Shown here one piece after another: positions 43,943 through 51,587 of a DNA stretch of 64,000 bases. Within the stretch, counting starts at the first letter, position 1. Each line of letters opens with the position of its first letter. Both the position numbers and the translations under genes were made by a program. The notes under the pieces were generated by a model that ran no database searches, was not told the origin of the DNA, and saw only the letters and a list, made by a program, of their open reading frames with translations. Source of the stretch: Holdemania massiliensis AP2 (GTDB lineage: Bacteria > Bacillota_I > Bacilli_A > Erysipelotrichales > Erysipelotrichaceae); contig NZ_HE998570.1 of NCBI RefSeq assembly GCF_000327285.1, forward strand, positions 86,178 to 150,177, written 5' to 3'.

Positions 43943-44623
43943 TTATTTTTTTGCATCATACGTTAACTGAGTATAGGGAATGGTAGTGTCAATAAGTGTG
44001 TGAACTTGATTTATGTTCATTCCGTAGAACTCTAAATACAGACTATTTTCAATTAAACTTAAATCGTCAACAAAAACAAAAACAACTGATCTGTATTTAT
44101 AATCTGTTTCAAATTTCTTCAATATTGTTTCAGCGATTCTCTCATAATAGGTATCATCTGAATTTCTGTCTTTTTTAGTTAAAGCTATAGCTGCGTTGAA
44201 AAATTCTCCGCCGGTCCAAAATAAAGATTTAAAATCACAATTCAGAACAGAGCTGATAAACGCTTTATTATTTTCAGTAAGTAAAATTCTTTCTTTAAAA
44301 TAAGCAAGCTCTGTTTTATCTTCCCTTACATTCTTGATCATATCCTTTTCCGGACTTAATTGATGCGTGTTATAGAAGTGATAAAAAGAATCGTCAAAAC
44401 TGATTTCATATAAATAGTTAATTTTCGTTTTGTTATTTTCTTCCAAATATGAGGCACCGATCAAATTGTTAACGGTAACTTTCACTCCATAAACTTCTTC
44501 GTAAGCATTCATGATAAGATTTGGCAGTTCTTCAATTTCGTATTCAGCAGGAGGAGCTTTAGAAATAAAAGTACATCCAGGGAAAACAGCGAATACTGTA
44601 AGAAAAACTATTAATTTTTTCAT
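43943..44623 (-). CDS. Lipoprotein of unknown function
   Basis: 226 residues. Lipobox PGC (Cys17) after a hydrophobic stretch; Pro and Gly just before Cys make it a weak but acceptable match. The mature protein is mixed alpha/beta, rich in Tyr, Phe, Lys and Asp, with no recognised domain. The gene is markedly AT-rich, like the adjacent island and ATPase. A ribosome site is poor (AGAGGG about eight bases ahead). It is probably a recently acquired accessory gene. Confidence 0.6.
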   Translation of the reverse strand: MKKLIVFLTVFAVFPGCTFISKAPPAEYEIEELPNLIMNAYEEVYGVKVTVNNLIGASYLEENNKTKINYLYEISFDDSFYHFYNTHQLSPEKDMIKNVREDKTELAYFKERILLTENNKAFISSVLNCDFKSLFWTGGEFFNAAIALTKKDRNSDDTYYERIAETILKKFETDYKYRSVVFVFVDDLSLIENSLYLEFYGMNINQVHTLIDTTIPYTQLTYDAKK

Positions 44624-44802
44624 TTTTCCCTCTGCGGCTATGGTTGAGCTTTTTTTGCTTTTGTCTTCGATCTGAATGTTAAATTATACAGTATGCCTGA
44701 CTTGAGCTGTCTTCTAACTTTCAGCTGCGTTTTTCAATCTTATAGTAAGCTGAGATATTTGATTCAGAAACTGCCTAGACTGCTGATCAATCAGCAACTG
44801 CT

Positions 44803-45693
44803 TCATCGCTGAACATTATGCTGTTTCGCTTCGGGATAATGAAGACAGACCAGAGAACCAAGAGTCTGCTTTGTCCGTTTGGCGAGGACGGTGCATTTGA
44901 CTTTCATTATAAAGTAGCGGTTCTTTTCCGGAACATCCACTAAGCATTCAAAATTGGCCTGCCCTTTGCATAAAAGCAGATCCGCTTGGTCATAGACAGC
45001 CCGAAATTCCGCACTGGTACGCGAAAGCAATGTTCCCAAGGCATCATCGCCATTGCTTAGAATCCGGGCGAATTGTCCGATTCCAGCCTGACTGGCATCG
45101 GCTTTGATCACATCGTTGACCACCGGTGCACCGCGGACAGCATAGATCAGATTCAGCTTGGGATTCAGCTGATGGATCTGTTCAAGCAGCAGCCGGTCGA
45201 TGACGACTTCACCAAAATTGTCGCCCAGCATCAGCAGGGTTTCAGACTGCAGACAATCCTGTCTCAGCGCTTCTGTCTGGTCCTCAGTAAAAGCAAGAGT
45301 CAACGAAGCGTGGAAATTGTTGAGCATTTGTTCAAAATTGGGATGATGAATCGGATTGAAATCAAACCCGTTGGCCAGCGCGTCAATCCAGAGTGCCTCG
45401 GCAAAGGGATCGGCAGCTTGATCAATCCGCTGGGCGAGGGCAGGAATTTCTGCGAGTAAGCGGGCATTGACTTTTTGGCGCAGTTCGGCATAGGGATCCT
45501 CAGTACAGACAGTCTGCTTTACTAAGCGGTAAATATCGCCAATCGCTGCCGGTGCGGGCTGTTCAAAATCCAGCGCTGCCAGTTTTGCGAAGACGGCGCG
45601 ATAAAAAGCAGGGCGTTTGGATTCGCAGATCTGTTTGGCACAACGGACCGCCTGCGACACGATGCAGGGCAGACAGGCATCCTGAATTTTCAT
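44803..45693 (-). CDS. DUF89 family metal-dependent phosphatase
   Basis: 296 residues from ATG 45693 with AGAAGG upstream; the open frame continues into the neighbouring gene and is not used. The N-terminal CLPC (Cys7, Cys10) and a helical bundle are typical of the bacterial/archaeal DUF89 subgroup. The active-site region LGDNFGEVVIDRLLLEQ has the Asp-Asn metal ligands, followed by YAVRGAPVVNDV. These enzymes remove phosphate from damaged or side-product sugar phosphates (damage control). The gene follows the flavin reductase at 45816, on the same strand but beyond a terminator. Confidence 0.85.
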   Translation of the reverse strand: MKIQDACLPCIVSQAVRCAKQICESKRPAFYRAVFAKLAALDFEQPAPAAIGDIYRLVKQTVCTEDPYAELRQKVNARLLAEIPALAQRIDQAADPFAEALWIDALANGFDFNPIHHPNFEQMLNNFHASLTLAFTEDQTEALRQDCLQSETLLMLGDNFGEVVIDRLLLEQIHQLNPKLNLIYAVRGAPVVNDVIKADASQAGIGQFARILSNGDDALGTLLSRTSAEFRAVYDQADLLLCKGQANFECLVDVPEKNRYFIMKVKCTVLAKRTKQTLGSLVCLHYPEAKQHNVQR

Positions 45694-45765
45694 GGCGCAA
45701 CCTTCTTTCTTTACCTTAAGCATAGCAGGCTGACCGAGGGAAAAGCAAGCGCGGCTGTAAGCTGA

Positions 45766-45798
45766 CAAAAAAGCGGCCGGCAGAAAGCCGAACCGCTT
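45766..45798 (-). terminator. Terminator of the flavin reductase at 45816
   Basis: On the minus strand, AAGCGG (45793-45798) and CGGC pair with GCCG and CCGCTT (45771-45776), then TTTTTG. Confidence 0.82.
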
Positions 45799-45815
45799 GA
45801 AACGAGGGGAGAAAC

Positions 45816-47627
45816 TTATTTGTTGGCTGCTGCCTGCTGACCTGCGATCCGTCCGAAATAGACGGCGCCGCCGATCGCCATGCCGCAGCATGGATATTCG
45901 TCGCCGAACAATCCGGTAAAGGCGACTTCACCGGCCGCATACAGACCTGGAATTGGGTTGTTTTCCGTATCCAGCACCTGAGCCTGAACATTGGTGACTA
46001 AACCGCCGAAGGTGACGGTTACACTTGGACGCAGTTTCAGGGCGAAGTAAGTTTCGCCTTCAACCGGCATCATGTGTTCTGCCGGCTTGCCGAAATCTTC
46101 ATCCTTGCCGCTGGCGCATAATTCGTTGTAACGGTCGATTGTTGCCTGCAGTTCAGCGGCATCGACTTCCATCAATTTAGCCAGTTCTTCAATCGAATTG
46201 GCTTTGATCGTCTTCTCTAACGACATCGCATACTGTACGGTTGGGGTTGTGTCGTTGGCTGTAGCGAGATACCAGCCGTAGCTGCTTCCGCTCTTGGCGA
46301 GGGCATTGCCGACATGATACTGATAGGTATATTCGTTGGCGACACGCTTGCCTTCGGCATTGACGATCAAGCCGGCTTCTTCATTGATGCCGACGCCGGA
46401 ATTGAAATCCAGGTAAACTGTCTGAGTCGCCGGAGCATCAAAGATCTGAGCGTTGACCTGCTTGCCCATCGTTAAGCCGTCGCCGAGGTTGCCGGCGGGA
46501 ACGGATGTTACAAAGCCTTCTGTGGATTCAGCATAACGCTGCATCATTTCCTTGTTCTGAGCATAACCGCCGGTCGCAAGGATAACGTTTTTAGCGTTGA
46601 CTGTCAGCTTGCTTCCATCGGCCTTGGTTGCGCTTAAGCCGACAATCGCTCCGTCCGCATCGGTCAGAATGGTTTCTGCAGTTGTATTGTAATAAATTTC
46701 GCCGTTGTTCTTGAGGTATTCTTCTGTCATCGGCACGGTGATGTTGCCGCCGAAGCCGTCGGTCATGCCGCCGCCGCTGTGGCCTGCCGCATTGGTGGTG
46801 TTATGAACACGCCATGGAGTTAAAGACTGATGAATGGCTTCAACGTCAAAGATCATAACGCCCATGTCTTCCAGCCACGTCATGTTTTCCACAGAATCGT
46901 TGCAGAAAGCGGTGATCATTTCATCATTGAGCTGTTCGGCAGCACCGTCCATGGTTTTCATGTAGTCCAGCATCATTTTCGGAGTATCTTCATAACCCTG
47001 CTTTTTCTGCCATTCTGTTCCGGCAGCCAAGAGCTTGCCGCCGCTGCGGGTTGTGGCGCCGCCAGTCACACCCTGCTTTTCCAGAATGATGACTTTTGCG
47101 CCGGCACGGCTCGCTTCAATGCCTGCGGCTAAACCGGCAGCACCAGCGCCGGCAATGACGACGTCAGCGTCCAGCGTCAGATCTTCCGGATTCTTTTCCA
47201 CCGGTACGTTCTTTAAGGCTTCAGCATCGCCGCCGGCTTCTGTAACCGCGCTGGCTACTGCGTTTTTGATGGCGGCAGTGGTAATTGTCGCGCCGGTGAT
47301 GTTGTCCACACCCAGTGACTGCGTTTCGACGATCTGCTTTGGCAGAACTTCTACCGGGGAAGTTTCCAGGCCGTAGCCGATACCATAAGTCTCCTGATGA
47401 CTTTTAACGGTGACATCGGTGATCGCATCGGCGCTGACGGTGACATCCACGCTGATTTCACCCTTCATGCCATTGGCAGTTCCGGTATAGGTTCCGGCTG
47501 TGTAGGATGGTTTCGCATTGGCGTCCGGGGTCGGCGCCGGCTTGTCGTTGGTGCCGCAGGCGGTCAAGGACAAGGCCAGGACTCCGCACAGAAGCAGCGC
47601 TGTGAACTTGCTTGCTTGTTTCTTCAT
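45816..47627 (-). CDS. Exported FMN- and FAD-containing reductase lipoprotein, divergent active site
   Basis: 603 residues from ATG 47627 with AAGGAG upstream. The longer frame would start inside the promoter. Lipobox LTAC (Cys24). The FMN domain (about 35-130) has NITGATITT, the flavinylation motif. The FAD domain starts at VVIAGAGAAGLAAGIEA (about 157). The substrate region differs from fumarate reductases: VTVTFGG replaces HHTMGG, the RD pair after NEY is absent, and FGDEYPCCGMAIGGAVYFGR replaces the NRxGGN segment. The paired cysteines near the FAD end are unusual. Divergent from a MerR gene whose likely operator fills a 19-base promoter spacer. Confidence 0.88.
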   Translation of the reverse strand: MKKQASKFTALLLCGVLALSLTACGTNDKPAPTPDANAKPSYTAGTYTGTANGMKGEISVDVTVSADAITDVTVKSHQETYGIGYGLETSPVEVLPKQIVETQSLGVDNITGATITTAAIKNAVASAVTEAGGDAEALKNVPVEKNPEDLTLDADVVIAGAGAAGLAAGIEASRAGAKVIILEKQGVTGGATTRSGGKLLAAGTEWQKKQGYEDTPKMMLDYMKTMDGAAEQLNDEMITAFCNDSVENMTWLEDMGVMIFDVEAIHQSLTPWRVHNTTNAAGHSGGGMTDGFGGNITVPMTEEYLKNNGEIYYNTTAETILTDADGAIVGLSATKADGSKLTVNAKNVILATGGYAQNKEMMQRYAESTEGFVTSVPAGNLGDGLTMGKQVNAQIFDAPATQTVYLDFNSGVGINEEAGLIVNAEGKRVANEYTYQYHVGNALAKSGSSYGWYLATANDTTPTVQYAMSLEKTIKANSIEELAKLMEVDAAELQATIDRYNELCASGKDEDFGKPAEHMMPVEGETYFALKLRPSVTVTFGGLVTNVQAQVLDTENNPIPGLYAAGEVAFTGLFGDEYPCCGMAIGGAVYFGRIAGQQAAANK

Positions 47628-47666
47628 TTCTTTCCACTCCTTTTTTGTTAAGGCTTTCGCAAACTC

Positions 47667-47697
47667 ATTATACAATGTCCTGTGACAGGAAGGTCAA
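47667..47697 (-). promoter_or_regulatory. MerR-type promoter with 19-bp spacer and perfect operator
   Basis: On the minus strand, TTGACC (47692-47697), 19-base spacer (47673-47691), TATAAT (47667-47672). The spacer contains the perfect dyad TCCTGT-C-ACAGGA (47678-47690). The layout is the same as at 38182 and reads toward the flavin reductase at 45816. Confidence 0.88.
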
Positions 47698-47790
47698 TCC
47701 CCTCTTTTTTGGTTTGTTTAATTCGTGTATAATGAAGAAAACAAGGTGACTATGTGAGAAATGATAGTGCTTTCACGAAAAAGAGCTAAA

Positions 47791-47815
47791 AAACCATTCC
47801 CTTAGGGAACGGTTT
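47791..47815 (+). promoter_or_regulatory. Leader hairpin ahead of MerR gene
   Basis: AAACC-A-TTCCC, loop TTA, GGGAA-C-GGTTT, between a TATAAT at 47728-47733 and the start at 47845. It lacks a clean T run, so it is a structure of unclear role rather than a terminator. Confidence 0.4.
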
Positions 47816-47844
47816 GGATGAAGAGGAAATCGAGGTGAAGCCGC

Positions 47845-48903
47845 ATGCGTATTCAACAAGTCTGCCAGCGAACGGGACTGACGAAAAAAGCGATCTATTT
47901 TTATATTGAGGAAGGTCTGGTGTCGCCGCAGCGCTGTGATGAAAATCATTACCTGGAGTTCAGTGAAGATGACGTCCGCAGTTTACAGATCATCGCGTTG
48001 TTAAGACAATGGGATATGCCGGTCAGTGAGGTTCATGAGCTGTTCGATTATCCCAGCATGACCAATTTTTATCTGCATCGCCGGCTCAACGCGCTGCGCA
48101 ATCAGCTGCTGCGGCAGCTGGGGTTAGTGCATTCCTTATCTGCGTTGTTGACGGAACTGCCGCCGCAGTACAACATGAGCAGCATGCAGGAACAGATCGG
48201 CCGCAGTACCGCGCCCAGCGAAGCCGATCAGTCAACCTTGGATCTGTTGTGTCCGGATCAGGATGCCCGCATGATCTCGATTTTTATCTGGAGTTCTTTT
48301 CTCAATGTATCGAAGAGTGAATACCGGTTGTTTCTGTGGCGGAAAATGACAGAACAGGCGCAGCAGGACTTAAAAGGATCACTGAAATATGTAGCCCGGA
48401 TCATCTATGCTTTGGATTCTGAATGGATTGAAAAAGATGCCCGGCAGAGATACCGCGATACCCAGGCGATACTCAAGCTGGATGAAACGACCTTTCCGAT
48501 CTATACGCAGAGAATCTTGGACTGCCTGCATCATTTGGTGGAGGATGATCGTGAACAGGCTTATTGGAAGCTCAATTATGAAAAGGTAACGCTGCCGCTC
48601 GTACAGTTTTTCAACGGTCCGCTGGGAACGCTGATGGCTGAGTATAATCCGGAATACCGCCTCTATCTGACAAAGATGCAGCAGCTGGTGGCGGAGGTGG
48701 TTCGGCGTCTTCAAACCGGCGGTGAACAAGCGTTGTACCAACAGCTGCAGACCCTTCTGGCAGGTCAGCTGGATATTGAAAAGGATGGGAATCTATTAGG
48801 CTATTATGCGTTTGAAATGGGACTGTACCGGAGTTTGCCTCTGGACGTTCAGCGCCGGCTGCTGATCGAGTCCAATCGGGAAGCTTCCCCGCTTTCCCGA
48901 TGA
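47845..48903 (+). CDS. MerR family regulator with large C-terminal domain
   Basis: 352 residues. The N-terminal MerR helix-turn-helix is clear (RIQQVCQRTGLTKKAIYFYI, then EEGLVSP and ENHYLEFSEDDV). The C-terminal part of about 240 residues is helical and not recognised; it is longer than in most MerR proteins and probably holds a ligand pocket. It is divergent from the flavin reductase at 45816, whose promoter has the MerR-type spacer and dyad. It is the expected activator, sensing the acceptor or a related metabolite. Confidence 0.88.
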   Translation: MRIQQVCQRTGLTKKAIYFYIEEGLVSPQRCDENHYLEFSEDDVRSLQIIALLRQWDMPVSEVHELFDYPSMTNFYLHRRLNALRNQLLRQLGLVHSLSALLTELPPQYNMSSMQEQIGRSTAPSEADQSTLDLLCPDQDARMISIFIWSSFLNVSKSEYRLFLWRKMTEQAQQDLKGSLKYVARIIYALDSEWIEKDARQRYRDTQAILKLDETTFPIYTQRILDCLHHLVEDDREQAYWKLNYEKVTLPLVQFFNGPLGTLMAEYNPEYRLYLTKMQQLVAEVVRRLQTGGEQALYQQLQTLLAGQLDIEKDGNLLGYYAFEMGLYRSLPLDVQRRLLIESNREASPLSR

Positions 48904-48950
48904 GGAAAGCTGTCTGAATTTTAGGGGAGCTTTAATGGTTTACAATAAAA

Positions 48951-49000
48951 CAGGATCAGAGCCTGAAGTGAAAAACTTCCGGAAATCTGATCCTGTTTTT
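48951..49000. terminator. Bidirectional terminator
   Basis: Stem CAGGATCAGA (48951-48960) with TCTGATCCTG (48986-48995), A run on the left and TTTTT on the right, plus an inner AAGT/ACTT helix. It serves the MerR gene and the convergent diguanylate cyclase gene. Confidence 0.88.
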
Positions 49001-49022
49001 AAGCGGGGACTAAGCAAGGGCT

Positions 49023-51320
49023 TTAACGTCTGGTGCTTTCAGACTGGCTAAGCTGAGCCTGCAGTGATTCGATTCGTTTTTCAGCCCGGCGTTTGAGCAG
49101 GAAAACGCTGAGAATTTCCGCGACATGCGTCAGCACGTCAATCTGATCCTGATCCCACAGCCGTTTTTCCTGACATTCATCGAACCCGATATAGCCTTTA
49201 ATCACACCCTGATCCTGGATCGCACATTGAAGCAAGGATTTGATGTGCTGCGGTTCAAGAATTTCAATGTGTTTTGGATCCAACGTCATGATGTCCGGAC
49301 AATAAAAGATTCCGTTCTCATCAAAATTGTCGAGATAATTGCCGTTGAGATCCTCTTCATAGGAAACCCGCTGCAGCGCGTCTTTTTCCGGAAGAATCCC
49401 GGTATTGCACCATTCGAAGGTATTGCTGCAAAAACGGTCGTCTTCACTGTTTTCAAAGATGTAAACACGGCTGACGTTGAAATGCAGACCGACAACTTCC
49501 AGAATATGTTCGATGCATTCCTCAAGATTCTGGGTGTTGTATAACGTACTGAATACATAATCGCTGACTTGCGCATAAGCATTTTTCTGATTGGTGTCGG
49601 AATCGATGCGGGTGTTGACTGCGGTCATACCGTCGCGCAGCGGGAAGGTTTCTGAGCGTAAAAGCTCACTGTAAAAGGCATAGCGGTTCTTGCCTTGATT
49701 CTTAATCGAATACAGAGCCTGATCCGCCCGCTGAAATAGCTGATGGTAGCTGAGTCGGGAGTCCGTCGTCAGGGCAATGCCGATGCTGCAGGAAACATTG
49801 GCGATCTTCTGATTGCGGATCTCAAAGGTGCGGAAGGCCTCAAGAATTTCCTGGGCTTTTCGCTCTGCCAGAGAAGGGCCGGGAATGTTTTTCAGGAAGA
49901 TGAGGAATTCATCGCCGCCGATCCGGCCTAAAATATCTTCGCTGCGGAACAGCTGATGGATTCGGGAAGTCACTTCAATTAAGAAAGCATCACCGAACAA
50001 ATGCCCCAGCGTATCATTGACATGCTTAAAATCATCGATATCGATGATCATCAAAGCATTGAAAGCCTTGGGGTATTGAGCCAGCCAGTCTTCGATCAGC
50101 CGCTGGACAGTTTCCTTATTATAATACTGGGTTAGCGCATCCTTTTGGGCTTTGTCCAGCAACAGCTGAGATTTGTATTTCTCTTCATCGATATCGGTCA
50201 GAATGCCAAGGGCTTTGACGGGATGGCCGAGAGCGTCAAACTGCGTTGTAATGCGGACACGGTACCAAATCGGCTGGTATTCCCAATCCAACAGCTGCAT
50301 TTCACCTTCAAGAACCGGCTGGCCCTGAAGAATTTGGTCGCGAAGGCTGACAAACAGATTGCGATGCTCATCGGACAGATGCAGCTTTGATTTGTTCAAT
50401 ATCATCGCCGTTGTGGCCGGCGGCGCATAACCTAGACGATGCTGCCAGTTATCCGAAAACAACAGCTGATCGGTTGCCAGATTCCATTCAAAAATGATAT
50501 CCCGGGTCTGCTTCATGATGATTTCATAACGTTCCAGACTCAGCCGCAATTCTTCCTGGATCTTTTTGGTCTCCGTAATATCGACCAGGATGCAGCAGAA
50601 ATACTGACGGCCCCATTCGTCCTGTAAATACCGGCCTTTGTCCAGCACCCAGATCGGTTTTTTATCTTTGCGCAGCAGCCGGAACTGCAGCTCTTTATCA
50701 CAGCCGTGACTGAGCTGTTCCCGCACTTCTTTCAGCGTATTTTCATAATCCCGCGGATCAATTAAGGCACGGAAGCTGTTGTTCAGCTCCGTGCTGATTT
50801 CTTCTCTTGTATAACCGGTCAATTGAAGGAAGCTGTCGCTTGTCTGCAGAAGCGTCAAAGGTTCGTCAAACAAACAATGGAAAATACCGCCCGGCATCTG
50901 ATCCGGCAAAAACGTTAAGGTCAGCTCCTGATGCTGCAGCGAATTCAAGCTGCTCTGCGCCGGGGCTGCCTGGACAAAGCAGAAAAGACCGCTGCCGCAA
51001 TCCTGAATTAAAGACAGGTACAAGGTATGCCAGTTCTCGCCCTGCATCAGGACTTTCACCGTTATGAATTGATATCGATCATCCAGCTGGGAACAGACCG
51101 GCGCCGTGGTCTGGACCAACAATTCCGAATGCCGGCGCCGCTGCTGCTGAATATGCTCATGAATAGCTTCTTTGTCGATAAAAACCGTTCCTGCCTCGGC
51201 CGAATGCCAACGAATATTTTCATCGAGGAGCGACTGCAGAGTATCCCAGTCTTGATCGACAAACAAGGACTGGATAAAACGATTTATGCAGGAGTCAACA
51301 AGGGACGCGGAGGTTTTCAT
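49023..51320 (-). CDS. Multidomain diguanylate cyclase (SnoaL-like, PAS, PAS, GGDEF, GAF)
   Basis: 765 residues, no membrane segment. An N-terminal SnoaL/NTF2-like domain (about 1-115) is followed by two PAS domains (about 150-255, 265-385) and a GGDEF domain (about 395-560). The catalytic motif GGDEF is intact (468-472), with an inhibitory-site RSED five residues before it (459-462). A GAF-like domain occupies about 585-750. It should make cyclic-di-GMP in response to cytosolic ligands. GAF after GGDEF is an unusual order. AAGGAGAT precedes the start. No c-di-GMP phosphodiesterase or receptor is seen in the window. Confidence 0.88.
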   Translation of the reverse strand: MKTSASLVDSCINRFIQSLFVDQDWDTLQSLLDENIRWHSAEAGTVFIDKEAIHEHIQQQRRRHSELLVQTTAPVCSQLDDRYQFITVKVLMQGENWHTLYLSLIQDCGSGLFCFVQAAPAQSSLNSLQHQELTLTFLPDQMPGGIFHCLFDEPLTLLQTSDSFLQLTGYTREEISTELNNSFRALIDPRDYENTLKEVREQLSHGCDKELQFRLLRKDKKPIWVLDKGRYLQDEWGRQYFCCILVDITETKKIQEELRLSLERYEIIMKQTRDIIFEWNLATDQLLFSDNWQHRLGYAPPATTAMILNKSKLHLSDEHRNLFVSLRDQILQGQPVLEGEMQLLDWEYQPIWYRVRITTQFDALGHPVKALGILTDIDEEKYKSQLLLDKAQKDALTQYYNKETVQRLIEDWLAQYPKAFNALMIIDIDDFKHVNDTLGHLFGDAFLIEVTSRIHQLFRSEDILGRIGGDEFLIFLKNIPGPSLAERKAQEILEAFRTFEIRNQKIANVSCSIGIALTTDSRLSYHQLFQRADQALYSIKNQGKNRYAFYSELLRSETFPLRDGMTAVNTRIDSDTNQKNAYAQVSDYVFSTLYNTQNLEECIEHILEVVGLHFNVSRVYIFENSEDDRFCSNTFEWCNTGILPEKDALQRVSYEEDLNGNYLDNFDENGIFYCPDIMTLDPKHIEILEPQHIKSLLQCAIQDQGVIKGYIGFDECQEKRLWDQDQIDVLTHVAEILSVFLLKRRAEKRIESLQAQLSQSESTRR

Positions 51321-51512
51321 AGAACATCTCCTTTCGCAGTATCTGGGATCATGGAACGCGGTGGTTCAGATAAGCTAAGTTTACACCGATTCGATATCGA
51401 AAGAAAGTGAGCCGGCGAAAAATTACGCAATTTGTCAGAATTGAAAAGGGGAAATCAGGCAATACGCGCGGCTTCGCTGAAAGTTCGCTTAAAATTCAGT
51501 TTACTGTCATGA

Positions 51513-51534
51513 ACAATTCAAAAACAATTCACAT
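51513..51534. repeat. Tandem 11-bp direct repeat ahead of MacA-like gene
   Basis: AACAATTCAAA (51513-51523) and AACAATTCACA (51524-51534) match at ten of eleven positions. The one-turn spacing is typical for response-regulator binding sites. It lies about 60 bases ahead of the exporter operon. Confidence 0.5.
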
Positions 51535-51587
51535 TTTCATGGGAGAATAGCGGTGCTTATTAAAGAGTGGAAAGTGAGCGTGATGAA

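Noticed and set aside
45694-45891. N-terminal extension of the DUF89 protein
   Set aside because: It would run through the terminator and the end of the flavin reductase gene. The conserved CLPC start is at 45693.
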